This document shows, piece after piece, positions 12,201-27,200 of a stretch of DNA of 64,000 bases. Origin of the DNA: Pyrocephalus nanus (taxonomy: Eukaryota; Chordata; Aves; Passeriformes; Tyrannidae); the NCBI GenBank assembly GCA_038380795.1, contig CM076267.1:11825501-11889500 (forward strand), read 5' to 3'. The position numbers and the translations under genes were made by a program. Position 1 is the first letter of the stretch, and every line of letters starts with the position of its first letter. The notes under the pieces are model-generated. The model was not told where the DNA came from, searched no databases, and was given only the letters and a program-made list of their open reading frames with translations.

Positions 12201-15200
12201 CTGGTTTACCCTGTTTATCCTCAGTCTGGTGCAGGCAGTTGGCAGGTGTCACAGGGCAGCCTCTGCTGCCTGGTCTCCTCCACACTTGGATTTGCTCATG
12301 GTATTGGTTTTGCTACAGTCCATGGCAAAATAGCTGTTGGAGGCATCAACGTGAGAGATGCAGACTGTAAATACCCCAGGTGTTACCTGTGGCTTGTGTC
12401 TTTCTGCTGTAGATTTGAAGTTTGATTTTTTTTATCTGAATGCATTCATTGGAAGGGTTTATAATATAGTGGCTGCAATAGCAAAGGATTGAGTTCAGTG
12501 GCTGGGTGATCTTTGGTGAATGACTGGATTTCTAGGATGAGGACACTGCTGAGATGGGGGCTGGCAGAGCAGACTGGGGTATGCAGCGTGTTTGCCGTAG
12601 CATGGGCATGCTCTTTGCTTCACTGGCCATACAGCTGAGTCTGGTTTTCTTTGGCAGATAAAATTTTTGATGATGAAGACTCCGTGGATGGGAACAGACC
12701 TTCCTCAGCCAGCTCCTCTACATCTTCCAAGGCTCCTGCAAACTCACGCAGAGTTGGGATGGGGACTACCCGCAGACTTGGGTCTGCACCTCTGGGCTCC
12801 AAGTCTTCTAGTAAGCAAATAGCATGTATGAATTGACATTGATGTGAAGTATTTATAGTGTTCATACTGAGCTTATTGCAAGGGCTTCCAGACTGGCCCC
12901 CAGAATACAGTAAAAAATTTTTCTCTGTGAAATCATGACATGTATGTTCTCTGTTGTGCCACAGCCAAAGTTGGGTTGGATGAATCCCTATAATGTATTT
13001 TTGCATTTGTGAAAGGTTGGATGTGTGTGGCTGTGCACTGAGGGCTGTGAGTAAATCATGTCAGTGTTGCAGTGTTCTTTAAACCTTTATAGCTGCAACT
13101 CTAACTGATCCTAGACAGGCTGCTTACAGCTACATGCTAAACTTTAGCCCTTGCAAGCTAAGACAAACACGTAGGCTTTCTTCTAAGAAGACCTTTGGGC
13201 ATTGCTGGTAATGAAGGTGCAGAAAGAAAACTGTGAGCAATAATTCTACATGTGACTATAATTCTACATGTGGCCTAGAGAAATGGAGAAAGTTCCCTAT
13301 ATCAGACAGTCTCTAATCTGATTAGTATTCCAGAGACTATTTATCTTCTTTATCATTTGTCTGTTTGTGCACCTGTCAGATCTCCACCTTCATCCATTAT
13401 AGATGGGATTAAATCCTTTAAAATAAAATCTCCCATATAATTAAACTAAGTATTCCCTTTCATCTTTCAGACTGTGTCCCCTAACTCTTGAGTGATTACT
13501 GTAATGACTTCCCCTAATGTGCCCTCTGTGCCTATGAGTTGAAGGATGCCATGCATGTCTAGCCAGTGCCTGGCATTGAATTTCCCTGTCTTTGCTTTCA
13601 TTACATCTGCAGCACTCTGAGGCTACATGGATAGTGAACTTTCTCCTGATTAAGTGCCTTGATAGCTGGTGGTTTCTTAATTGATTCTCTTGTTGATAAG
13701 GAGATTGAAAAAGCTTTTTCATTTGTGTGTCAGCAGCCAAAGAGGGAGCAGGTGCTGTGGATGAAGAAGACTTCATTAAGGCATTTGAAGATGTCCCAAC
13801 GGTTCAGGTAAGTAGAATTACATGTTAAACCACACTGTACTAAAAAGCAGAAGATGGATATAGGATCTCATGCTGATCATCAGCAATTTATGATTCACAG
13901 TGATGTTAACAAATCTTCTTTAAAGGGGAAGCAAGTTAGAAATTGAAGGGAGGTAAGTCTTAAGTGGTGGTATCTGTTGGTAGTTTTTGTGAAATCCTCA
14001 GAAGTGGAGGGAATGGGGGTGGAAATGATGTAATAGAGGTATCACAGGACTGGATGTGGGGCTGGAATTGGATGTGCACTCTGCCCAGTGCAGTCTGGTC
14101 AAATGAAGACTTAAATCATCAGGAGCCTCTCTCCATCTCATCTATACCTTCTGGGAACTGAAAGCAAAAGGTGACTTGTGTCTTGGGGATTGGTGCTGTG
14201 TGAGTGTAACAAGTGGGTGGTGCACATTTGCTGGTTTAGCTGGCTAGCTGAGATGTATCACATGTCCCCTCTCCTTCACCAGAGCTTTGTGCTTGGGACA
14301 GCTGAACTGCACGTGTCCACTTACAATTTTTTGTAGGTCTTGACAAATATAGTCACTGGTATCTGCAGGAATGCTGCTTAAAATTGTGTAACTGCAGTAA
14401 AATAATAAATGATGAACCTTTAATCGTCGTGTGATAATTTTGTAGCTTTTGATTGCAGGCAGTGAGTGTTAACTCTCTGCGTTACGCAAAGCCAGTTGTA
14501 GCACATCATGTTTAAACACTGAGGAGCAAAGGACGTAAGAATATCATTGGGAAGGGATCTGATTTTCTGGAGAAAATCTTGCATTATGGTGTGCTTTGTA
14601 TTTCAATTTGTAGATTTATTCCAGCCGGGATCTTGAGGAATCCATAAACAAAATCCGAGAGATACTATCAGATGATAAGCACGACTGGGAACAGAGAGTT
14701 TCTGCGGTAAGTAGTGAACTTAGATATGATCTCTTTTATCAGAAGGTTTTTCTACACTGAGCTTAATCCCATGAATAAGGTACTGGGATAACCTCAGAGT
14801 AAAGCCATAATGTAGTTTTAGTGGTGAACACCTGTTATATTCCCCCAGACTGGGCAGAAACATTTCCTTATGAGACTGAATTTAAACCACATCTGTGAGG
14901 GAGAATGCTATTTGATACACAAGAATCTGTTGAGGCAGCATCAGGTTGAACTGGAAGTCATGTAGCAAATCCAGATGTAAAGCCAGGAGTTTGCTAGCAG
15001 ATGCTACAATCAAAATGTCAAAAGTCATACTGAGAATCTTAAAACTTACCTCATAAGGCAGAAAATTACTTTGCTTACAGAGGACTTATTTAAACTTCTG
15101 TGAATGGAGGTGTGAAATAATTCAGAAAGAATTTACATACTTAGGTTTTGAATAAATAAATATGACTGTGGGAAATGTGGAAGTGGAAAATTGGATGTTA

Positions 15201-18200
15201 TTGCATGTCAAGACTGAGTTTTATTTACTGAGGTGAGCTGTGTTTTCAAAATGTGAATAGATGCATGTAGTCTATTGTCTACACAATAGACTTTCATCAC
15301 TGGTGTAGTGACTTCTGTCAATCCTGTATTGCAGATCTGAGTGGCAGACTGTGCTGATTCAGCTTACTTTTGTTTAATTTTATTTCTGTACTGAGTGAGA
15401 GTGAGCTTGAATTGAGGCAATGTGCAGGTGCATTGGTGTACAGGAGGGCTTGTGAAGGTGTCCAGAGGAATGTCTGTAGGATGAGATGGTGATCCCTGTA
15501 ATATTAATAGAAAATTTGCCATTTTTGGGGTCCAGGGCTCCACTTCTATTAGAGCCAGATAATTGTTTTAATTAAGTCAATGGGCACATTATAGATATAA
15601 ATCAGTATTACTCAGACCTGAGCGTGACCATGCACCTTAAGGTCTAGATATCCTTTTAATATATAAGTCAGCTATGAGATGACCTAAATTTTAGGAGCTG
15701 TTGTAAATAGGGGAACAGAGAGTAATATTTAAGATCTCTTTTGGCTTAGAAACTAATGTTTGGATTATTAATAATACAGTTTGAGTAGCTCTATGGAGCA
15801 TTTCTGGATTTCTATAAGTTAATGTGTTTATATTATTCTGCTTAGTATGTTAACCTACGAGATACAGAATAATAAAATTGGTTGGACATTAAGAATCAAG
15901 TTCCTCAATGCATGTTCAGGAATAATGTACAAAGACCCTGGAAACCAGATATTGACCCAGAACATAACTGTCCTTATATTTATCTCTCATTAACAGTCAC
16001 TGATTCTTTTTATGCTCCTAACAGTTGAAAAAGATCCGCTCCTTACTTTTGGCTGGAGCTGCAGAATATGATAACTTCTTCCAACACTTAAGGCTTTTGG
16101 ATGGAGCATTTAAATTATCTGCTAAAGATCTGCGCTCTCAAGTAGTTCGAGAGGCTTGTATCACGTTGGGGTAAGTTTACTTTCTGTGTGTACTTGAAAT
16201 GTGATGTAGAAAGAAAGGACCAGACACTGGTGCAAACACAATTAGGATGCAACTTGTGCTGCTAGTTCTACATTGTTAGAGGTAGAAAATTATTTTGCTA
16301 CAGTTGTTTTACCACATCCATGTAGGCCACTAATTGTAATTCTGCCAAACTGTGTTCCAAAGTATTAAACAATGCTGATTACAGATATGCAGAATTAATG
16401 ATCAGGCTGTGCCTTCATGCATGATAGGGAAGGATTAAACAATAAAGCTGAAAATGTACATTTTTTGTTCTGGTTCATACTGAGTTAGTTTTTATTTTTG
16501 ATGGTCTATCCTTTGAAACACTTCAAGAAACAGGGTACTGTGGTGTTTCTAATATTTTTTTTTAAAAATTCTGTGCATACTAAGGCAAAATAGGGAGTTT
16601 CAGTTATAATATAAACTAACAGAAGAAAACATTATATCACCATGATCCCATTTGTTTGATAATAAATTTTTAGCTGTGCTAGTTACTTTATTTTATGCTG
16701 ATCTTACTGTTTCTCAGGGTTCAGATGAATGTAGAGCACAAGTTTGAAATGAAAGCAAAGGAACTCTGTCCTTTGGAGTTGGAGAAGAGGTGACAGTTGC
16801 AAAGATTGAGATGTCAGATGTGCTTATGTCAGATGTTCTGTCGAAGTCTGACTTGCCTAATCTTCAGCTCACTTATCACCATGACTTCATTCTGTTTTTC
16901 AGGCATTTGTCATCAGTTCTGGGAAACAAGTTTGACCATGGGGCAGAAGCCATCATGCCAACAATTTTTAATCTAATTCCGAATAGTGCCAAAGTCATGG
17001 CCACTTCTGGTGTTGTAGCAGTTAGATTAATCATTCGAGTAAGTATACATCAGAAGAGAACAATGTTACAATTTCCAAATACTGCAGTGTTTCTGATGAA
17101 ATATGAATGCTGCTGCAATGAAAATTAGATTAAATGCCTAATCTACTTTTCTGATTGTGCTGGGCTTGTCTCTCTCGGATGTCATGCAACCTTATTCGTT
17201 AAGCTCTGCCAAAATAGTAGGAAAAATGTTTCCTTTTGCAGAGCAAGATATTTTGATCCCTCTAAGAGCTGAGCAAACTTTTTTCTTTGAGAGGGTTTTA
17301 AACCTGCCTTGCAGCACAGTCTCATCCTCTTAATTATGCTCTAAAATGCCTCACAGACAGTTCAGGTTTCCTAAAACAATTAGTTCACAGCAGTGGCTTC
17401 TGCTTAGTGATTTATTGGGTAATCTGTAGGTAGCCTGATGTCTCTGAAGTTGTCACCACTGGCAGTTTCAATTCTCGTGCAGTGTCTTCAGCTCCTTGAC
17501 TCACTGGGAGCTGTCATTATAGAAGATATTGAAGTAACTGTTAAAGATATTTAGCAGATAAAATATATTTTTAATTATAAAAATCTATCCGTATCTGTTA
17601 GCGTTGCTTTATTTAGCAGTTCTGCGTTTAAGAATCAAACTGCAAGAAGTATCTGAATACTGGCTGAAGGAGATGGTCTTTCGTTCTGTAGAACTGAGAT
17701 GTAAAGATATTTTTCCTGTTTTTGTTGTTTTCTTCCAGCATACGCACATCCCTCGGTTAATACCCATCATAACCAGTAATTGTACCTCCAAGTCTGTTGC
17801 AGTTAGAAGGTGAGAATTTAGTTTGAATGTACTGGGTTTTACCAGTTAATAGGTTTGTATGTGCTTCCTGATACTGTAAATGTATTTGTTGTTATTTGTG
17901 AAATAACACACGCTTCTGTATTATAACATGCATCTCATTCTCTCCTGTGATTTGGACTGCAACACTGCAGAGAAGAAAAGCCATTTTTCCACAAAGAGAA
18001 ATGTTTTTTAAACTGATCTTTGTGCTTACGTGTTGTTGTAACATCATATTCTTTTGGCTTTCTTATGGACACGTTCCTAGTCCCCACTTTTAGCTGTTAG
18101 GTGTTTTCTTTGAGCCAGTAGCAGAAGCAGTCTTCTGTGATAGCATCATCTGGAGGGGAAGTTGGACTGGCTGTGCTAATGGTCCTGTCTGCACTTAAAA

Positions 18201-21200
18201 TCTAAATACTTCAGTCCACTGCCTCGCTGGGAATCTCTTGCCTCGTCCGCATAGATGAACTAGTTCTGTTCTAGTTAGACAAAAGGAAGGGCTTTGTTGT
18301 TGCTGCATCTGGTGACAAACCTTGAAGTCATTTCAGCACACTCGTGCTTTAGTTTCTTGAAGTGAGGAAGGGAGATTAAAGTCGGGAAGTGTCCCCACAT
18401 GAAGCTAATGGTGAAATTTCTATGTGAAACCTGAACTAACAGCCTCAAAGTATCAGCATGAATCTCCCGTCCTGTTTAATGGAAAGGGGGCTTCCTGGAT
18501 TGTTTTATGTCAAGCCCTCTCTACAGACTTCTCTACAGTGAGCTGCCTGCAGTTAATACTTCAGACTGTTTATTAATGGTGTTTTTAGAGATGTTAATGT
18601 TTTTATTGGGGTCTGTGCTGAATTTTGATGTCCCAAAAAGCTTCCTAACAAAAGGTGACTGTTGTTCAGAGTCAGGGATGGCAAAGCCAGCGTGCCCCTG
18701 TTAATTTAACTCAACATTTCTTCTTTCTTTTCTCTCAGGCGCTGTTATGAATTTTTAGACTTGCTGTTGCAGGAGTGGCAAACACACTCCCTAGAAAGGT
18801 AAGTTCTGAATACCTACCTATATCTGAGGAGGTTAATTCTGGAGAAAGGATAATCTAGGAGATTGAGATCGTATCAGGTAGCTCTAGTAGGGATTTTTTT
18901 TGCCACGAAAAAAGCACGTGCTTATGTGCACACACACCATTTGTCCCTGTAATTCTGTCAGTCAGAGTTTGGTGAGTGTGTCTCCTCTTCCAGCCTTGGA
19001 AAACCTGGCTGAGCAAATCCCTGAATGCAGTAGTTTTTATTTAACAAACTTTCTTTTCCTTTTGCACCCTGAAGTGAGATGATGAGGTGAAGGCTACTAC
19101 ATGTCTTATCAGGAGCTTCTGAGGCTTCTACCTTACTTCAGACTAATGACCAGTTAAAGTAGTTGTGGGAGAAGAGACTGGGACACACTTTTCTTAGCCC
19201 TAGATTGTGCAAGACTCTTTAAGGCTTAAGAGAGAGTTTTTGAACCCAGGCAGTTTGAATAGCTAAAAGATCTATGAAGAATGCTGCTTGCCATTTCCTA
19301 GACATCAGTATGGGTGAAATAAAAATGTCTTGTTAGAGTAAATAAAGGTTACAAAGGATCTTACATCAAAATGGGAGGATGTGATGAACTGCTTGGTTTT
19401 GGAGACCAAGGCAAAATCAAATGAATCATTTGTTTATGAATGTTGCTCATCTTTCTGAACTGCTGGATAATGTTCTCTGTCTTGTTTCAGACACATATCA
19501 GTGTTAGCTGAAACAATAAAGAAGGGAATTCATGATGCAGACTCTGAAGCCAGGATAGAGGCAAGAAAGTAAGTGGAAAGTGTCTGTTTTTTCCCCCCTT
19601 TCTTTGACCCTATTGTGTGGTGAGTCAGTGGTATTGCACAAGTCCAAGCAAGTTACATTCTCCTGACTTCAGCTGGTGGTAACTTTTCCCTTGGCTTGGG
19701 AGCGTGTGTTTCAGCAGGAGATGCCATAGCAGGCGATCACACAGGGCTGAGTTATGTGAATGGTGTCTTGTAATGGTGATTATTTCATTTTGTTCTTGTA
19801 ATATTTTTTTTCTGAGCAGGTAAAATACTTGCCTACCTGAGAATATAGTATGATGGGATGTGTGGAAATGCTTTAAAACTCTGCCAGGGGAGGTTCTGAC
19901 TGGACATTATGAAACATTTCTCTACCAAGAGGGTGGTCAGATACTGAAACAGGCTTCCTAGAGAGGTGGTCAATGCCCTGAGCCTGTCAGTGTTTAAAGG
20001 GCATTCGCACAGTGCCCTTAACAGCAGGCTTTAACTTTTGGTCAGCTCTGAATTGGTCAGGCAACTGAACTAGATGTTCCATGCAGGTCCCATCCAGTTG
20101 TTGTTTGCTACTCTTGAAATAAAAGTCCTTGTGCTTGAAATCAATGAACAAAAAGTTTCATCAATCTAAATGCTGTGTTATAAGCAGAGGTGTTTCACAC
20201 TAGGACTGCTTAAATCCTTTTGAAAAGGCAGTGTGTCCATCACTGAAAATTACAGTAGTCACTGAGACTTCACAGCAGGTGACCAGTTAATCTGAATAGA
20301 CAGCGAGGAGAATGGCATGAGACTTCAGAGAGCATACTTAATTCTCTCTTCCCATGTTTATTAAATAGCAGTGTGGCTGACTGTAAGACAGAAATTTGTT
20401 TTCTTCTAGTGATGTGAGAATGCATGTGGCTTCTCTGAGGACTGGCTGTCACACACAAACAATTCTTGATTCATTTGAGCTAATGATTGTACTCATAAAC
20501 TGCCCATTAGTTGCCCCCTGAAGAGTACTGAGAGTCTTCATCTCCTTTGTGCCCAGAGTGAATGGTGTTTAGCTATCAGCCAGGAGATTTGGACTATAGA
20601 GGAATTCTTTCCTCATCTTAAAATGCTCCTTTATTTTTAGCATGGCACTAATTTGAAGTCCATGGGAGCACCTCTTTTCTCTTCCTTATTATTTCTTCCC
20701 AAAACCACAGTCAACAGCCTCAACTCAGTACAGAGATTTGTCTCTGCAGCATTCTAGGAGGACTGTTAAAATTAAGGAATAAAACACCTGCTGGTGCTTT
20801 CCTGAATCAGGCCCATGGATGTGTGTTCTGCCTTTGGCATGTTCTTGAAGTAGCTCTTGCACACCCAGTCCCAAACTAGTATGAGTCTAGTGGGTCTGCA
20901 ATCTCCTATGTACAGTAGACAGCTGGAGGGATGAGGGTTCCTTCCATAATGAAGCTTTGTTGTCTACTTGTGCTTTTACAGCAAGTGCACCAAGTGGTTC
21001 TTTCATTTAGTTTGTCTTCTGTGCGGCTGCTTGAGCGACACAATGGGTTGAAAAAAGTGAAATGTCTTAAATGTGTCACATGGCCATAGATGGTTGAAAT
21101 GCCTGAAATTAGTGGGCTAATGCTCCACTGCCCCCTAAGACATGACAAGGGCTTGCTCACAGTATTGTGCCTTGTTTCCAGGTGTTACTGGGGTTTCCAC

Positions 21201-24200
21201 AGTCACTTCAGCCGAGAGGCAGAGCATTTGTACCACACCTTGGAGTCTTCCTACCAGAAGGCCCTGCAGTCACATTTGAAGAACTCTGACAGCATCGTGT
21301 CCTTGCCACAGTCGGATCGCTCGTCCTCCAGCTCCCAGGAGAGTCTCAAGTAGGTCTTTGTGTCACTCCCTGCCTCCTGAGTTAAACAGCTGCAGACAGA
21401 GAGTTCCACTGAATTGGAGGGAGCCATCTCATAGCTCTGCCTCATCTGCTCATTATTTGGACTCTACGCTTGGTTACTCCAAATTACATTTTATAATTTT
21501 TTTAGCTAATGCTGTATGAAAACAAAAAGCCAGCAAAACTGCTTACTGGCTTTAAAAATATAATTATTATCTTGACTCCATAAATAATTTTCTCAGAAGC
21601 TATTTGTGCTCAGCAGATACTGTTAGTCATTCCTTTTAGGTGTGCTTAAAATAGTGCCTGGATTTAGGTTCTGCATTTTGCATTAATCCTAGAGGTGTAA
21701 GTCTGCCTCTGTCCATACAAAAGACAAAAAATGACTAAACTAAATCTGAGTTGTAACTGCAAAGTCAATATTTGACTTTCTGTTGAATGTATTTTAGCTA
21801 GTCTTAAAGATACAGTTAACTTAGACTCCAAGTGTCTGTGATTTATGTGTAATATGATATCAAAAACTTATTTAAAGTTTTATAAAGCTACAAAAAGTGT
21901 TCTTAAAAATCTCTTCTTATGTAAATAATGTGAATATGAATTTATTTTTTAGTGCTTTTATAACAAATGCCATGGTGGTACTGTATTTATTCTTCAATAA
22001 GCTTTTTTATGAGTAAGAAATACTACTTTTGTTTTGATAAATATTTATCTTTACTTCCAGCCGTCCATTGTCTGCCAAAAGAAGTCCTACTGGAAGTACT
22101 ACATCTAGAGGTGAGAACAGGAGCTGGAAAACGTGCTCGGGTGTTGCTGATGAAGTGTGATGGATTAAATGAGAATATCAGAGATTGGGATGTGCAAAGA
22201 AAAACTTTGATCACTGTTTACTGCTCCCTAAAATGGCAGCTTAGTATGTAAAAATTGTAAATAGTTTTGGGTTTTACAGCATATTTTGTGCATCAGCTGC
22301 TGATAAAATTATGCTTTTAAAGACTGTTATTTAATCTGTAATTGCTTACACCCGAAGGGAAGCCTAAAAAGCCTTGAAAATTGTAGCCAAGATATGTTTA
22401 GCTGTTTAATAACTCGAATAAACTGCTTCTGATGCTGAGATATACAGCTACATAGTCTAATGGTGCCTCCAGTTTTACAATTTTCTGTCATTTATGCATG
22501 TGGTTTCAGCGCTTACTGGAGGTGCCTGCACACAAGTCCTACAGTGTTCAATTCCATCTCGTTGCTAATCTATTTTTAATGTCAGATGGAATATTTAGGT
22601 ACAGCTTTTCTGTCCTAAGTAAATTCATACAGTAATCTAAATAACACATTTTAATAGAAAATATAATAGTCAAAACTTTGTTGGTAAAAGATAAGCTGCC
22701 TTCTACACCTGACCAAGGTCAGGTTCTGGCTGGTTTGTGTATGCACTGCACCCTACTGAGACCTTTGATTCCAGGAGGTATTGTTGTGTAACCTACTTGA
22801 CTGTGCACACAAATGCATGTTTGCTTGCAGCTGAGTAGTCAAGCTTCATGCTTAAGAGGGTGAGCATCAACAAGTGATGGAAACAACGGTCCTCATGAGA
22901 AGATGAGGTGTTGTGAAGGAAGTTATTAGAGCCTGGACTGAAGGACCTGCAGGTCTGTTTCGGCCAGCAACTCACAAGCCAGTGATGGGTATTGTGGTTG
23001 AACTTTCCCATCTAGATTCTGTTAGAAATTTCTTTTTACTGGCCTGACAGCGTTTTTGATCTTACCATTGAGGCTTGTGTCTGATAAAGTTCTTAGAGGT
23101 AGCATCAGGTCAGCATTGATGAAATATCTTTGCATGCAGTGTGGGGAAGCCCTCACTGCCCTGATAAAGCATTCTTAGTTGAGGTATTTCAGTGCCAGCA
23201 GGGAATGTTAAAAATAGTACTTTAAACTGCTTGTCAGGCTCTTTGAAGCGCACAGCTCAAAAAATTAATCTTCTTTATTCTGGATCTCCCACTCCCATCT
23301 GCAGCATCTACAGTAAGTACAAAATCTGTGTCAACACCAGGATCTCTGCAGCGATCCCGCAGTGACGTCGATGTGAATGCAGCAGCTAGTGCCAAGTCAA
23401 AAGTGACGTCTTCTGGATCATCCACCCCCTTCAGTTCTGCTGCAGCCTTGCCCCCAGGGTCATACGCATCACTAGGTAAATCTACGTGTTCTACTCTGGC
23501 AGTCAGCTTTCTTTAGTAGCAGAAAGTGCCTCACAGTTTTGCTGGAATATTAAGCTCTAACTAGAAGAACATGCCTTTGAGATGGTTCCCAGCTCTCCAG
23601 GATCAGTGTGTGATCTCTTGCTCTTTGGGATTAAGGAAAAAAAAAATGACAACAGAACTGACTTGAAGCAACTTCATAGGTTTTGAATTGTATAATAGTC
23701 TGCGTCTCTTCTTTCTGGGGAAAAGCAGAACTTACTTTGGTTCTGGGACGTTGCTGAGGAGAATACGTACTGCTCAATTCCTTTTGACATGTCCCCCTGT
23801 CTCGTTTCCTTCTTCTCCTTCCCTCCTTTCCTGAAAGTGGTTTTCCATTAATTGTTTTATGCTTTGAGTAGTACGTCTTAGGTGAGTTTGATCACTTTCT
23901 GTTTCACAAAAGAGAGAGATGCAAGAGGAAGTCGGCCTTACCGTTCCGCCGGACAGGGCATAAGTATCTGTTCTTTATACTGACTCTTTGGATTATAGCC
24001 ACGTGGCACATTATTCTCTCAGAGCATTGTATATCACCTTCAGGTACCTCAGGGTTTCTTACAACTCACTTTACATTGGATCTTTCTCTGCTGGAGATAC
24101 CATTGGAGAATTCATGAGGAGGAAAGGCAAGGCAGTGATTGACATCATATTTGCTGAGCTTTAACTTTGCTGTGAGCAGAGCTGATCATCTGAGCTAGTT

Positions 24201-27200
24201 TCTCATTCTGCTGGTTTCATACTAATGTAATCCCAGACTTGTCATCGACTTACGTTTACAAGAGGGAGAAAAGTCAGGAATCTCTGGTCTTGATTTAAAC
24301 TGTATAGATTGTCTTCACTGAGTGAGTTGAGAGTTTCTTCTCCTTAGTGTAGGGCATTTGGTCTTTAATCTGATAAAATATACTGGTGAATTATGTAGGG
24401 ATGGTTTCTATAGATTCCTTTTTGAGACCAGTCTCTTTCATATCTGAAATGTTTTACCTTGACTTAGAAATGTTGGTTGTATTCAGTTCAGAAGTTGAAT
24501 TCTTATTCTGATTGAATTTGTTCATACTTGGTTCAAGATGTAGATACATCACAGTGGAAACATAGGACAGAAGGTGAAGTAGATCCTGTGCTTTTGGGCT
24601 TGCATATGCAGCCGTTTTTGAGTCGTGCTGCACACTGGCTTCAGTGGCTAAACTGCCTTCAAACAGTCTTATGTCACGAGGAAGAATGGAAGAGGGGGGA
24701 CGCATCTGCTTAAAGCTGACTTGGTCCTTGAAGTTGAGAGACTGAATACAGTTAGTCTTTTTCTTAAACTAGGCTATGGGAGAAAAGCAGCAAATTCACT
24801 CTAAGTGATGCAATCATGGCTGCTCCTGAAGGACCCTGCTTCCTTTTGGACCTCTAGGGGCGTTTATCACCTTCACATTCTCATGAGGGAAATGGTGAGG
24901 CAAGCAACGAAAATGGAGTTTGGCAAAGGTTGGTTATTGCAGGAGGGAAAACCTGCAAGTGTTTTCTTCAGATATATCCAGGTTTGATTTGCTGCACAGT
25001 CAAACTTTTTTCATATCTTTAATGGTATTAATTTTTTTTCATATTTATGGAGCTGATATATAGTGCCCACTTCTGTTGATGTTACTGATTTTTCCCTATT
25101 AACCCTTTCCTTATTTTTCTTTAATTTGCCTAAAGATGGTACTACCAGTAAACCTGAGGGTAAGCAGTCTCTGTGTAACTGAGGTGTGTCCACAGTCGTA
25201 CTGCCCTGCCTGGTCTCTGTTCTCAAAGTGTTATCTGGTTCTCATCCATGTTCACTGGTGACCTGCATGAAGTGTTGCATGGTTGTCCTGCTCATTTTGA
25301 TGCCATGGGGTATTCTTCACTTTCTCTTTGAGCTCCTCCCTGCTGATAAGCACAAGTCTGCTTTTATGACTTGACTCCTGGTCTTGAGAGTTGTATGTGG
25401 GTTTCTGTTTTTAAAGCGCTGCTTTTGGTTGAAGGTGACCTGTGCCCAGACTGAAAAAAAACAAAAAGAAAAATAAAAAGCCCAACAAATTAAAAAACAA
25501 AACAAAACAAACAAACAAAAAATAAAACCACAACACAAGGCTTGTTATTTCTTGCTGTGTAAAGGTTTGCTGTGTTTTTCCATCCAAAGCTCAGGTCACA
25601 ACTGCCAAATGCTTTCGGGAAGAGACTGGGCAGTGAGAGAATTGGATGAGATGATCACATGGCAGAAAAAGAGGACAGTAAACAATGATCTCTAGGGAGG
25701 GAATATTTAGTCAACCTCTTTAAACCTGAGCTCTCTTTTTGTTGCAAACTGAGTGAGAGGCTTACACTGAAGATAGTTGGAGGAAAGGCGCTTTTTTACC
25801 AGAACACTGAGCCTGCTAGTTTGGGAAAGATCCCAGTCTGTTCTCTGGCTCATTGTCAAAACTTGTTCTTTATTTCTTATTTCTCAAGCAAAAAAAGATC
25901 ACTGGGAAATCACTTTTTCTGAGGTAGACAGGAGTTGAAAACAAGAATGTTTTCTATACAGAATGAAGAAATCACACCCCCCAACAAACCCTTTTTCTCC
26001 CAATGCAAGTCTCTTTTCAAGGGATCTATTACTGTCTTGTGGGACTGTGCTCGTATCCTTGATGGCTGCTTGTATTTGGATGGGATGGTCTGAGAAGTGC
26101 CACTGTACTGTTGTGGCATGTGTTATTTTCCTTGCTACTACTGATGAATTGATACATTGTTTAGAGAGGAAGGTCTGTACCATTTTTGGACATGGTAGTT
26201 AGTTTTGAGAGATGAACTGGCTCTGCTTCTCAGGCAAGTGTTTGTGCTTTGTGATCTGTCAGTGATAAGGAATATGAAGTTGGCCTAAACACCTGTGTTT
26301 CTAAATCAGTCATGAATTGGATGAAAATTCCAAGTTGTAGTAATACTCTGCTTTTTGGGTTTGTTAATTGTTGACCCTTTTATCTTCTTCCTTTCATCCC
26401 AGTTCTCAAGCCTTTCTATTTTTGGCCTGGCTTTGAATTGTTTAAGGTTTGATGTTAAGTTATGAAATACCCTATGCAGATCTCAATCCTCTCTTTAGCT
26501 GGAATGATATTTGTGGAAGCAAGTTACAACAGCTGTCCTGTGGAATACCTTTATTTTTAGCTTATTGAATGCTTTATTGTCGTAATGCAAAAGGGTGGGG
26601 GTTTTATTTGGTTATTGTTTTCAATTCAATTACATTAGAAGCCGTTTGGATTTGGTAAAAATCTGTAATAGAAACCAGCAAGTTGCTTGAGGCAAGGAAG
26701 ATTGAGATGAACTTTCAAAAATGGAGTTTGCCATCCTCTTAGTGTTAAATACCCAATCTCTTATTTTATTGCTATAGGATTCTATATTTTTTGGACAGTG
26801 GGGATCAGGGAGAATAATAACAACACAGTACACTAATAGCCAGAGTACTTGAAGGGGTAAATCACTGTTTGAGACTCTTCATCTTTGTTTTCCTTTGAGA
26901 TGGCTCTGGGGAAAACAACCTTTATTCAGGATTTAGTGTGTCCTGCACTGAATGATGAAGACTGAGAAAGATCTTCTGCCAACTCTCTGATCTTGCAGAG
27001 TTTGTCAAGAACTACAGGGAAGGCAAAATTTTATATTCTTGACATAAATGTAAAAATTAAGAGGCTGAGGGAAGAGAAAAACATCCCCTTGCTCTGGAAA
27101 TACAGGAGAAACAGAATATAAAGCAGAAATGCCATCTACACTCATGCTCCTCTGGTTTGTTTGGGGTTTTTTGCAGGTCACCACTAAGTCATTTAAGAGA

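Noticed and set aside
12620..13006. 128-codon minus-strand frame
   Set aside because: It is the antisense shadow of the 12658-12810 CLASP1 exon.
16790..16902. Upstream extension of the 16903 exon as coding
   Set aside because: The frame is open, but a clear acceptor at 16901-16902 and phase matching with the previous exon place the boundary there.
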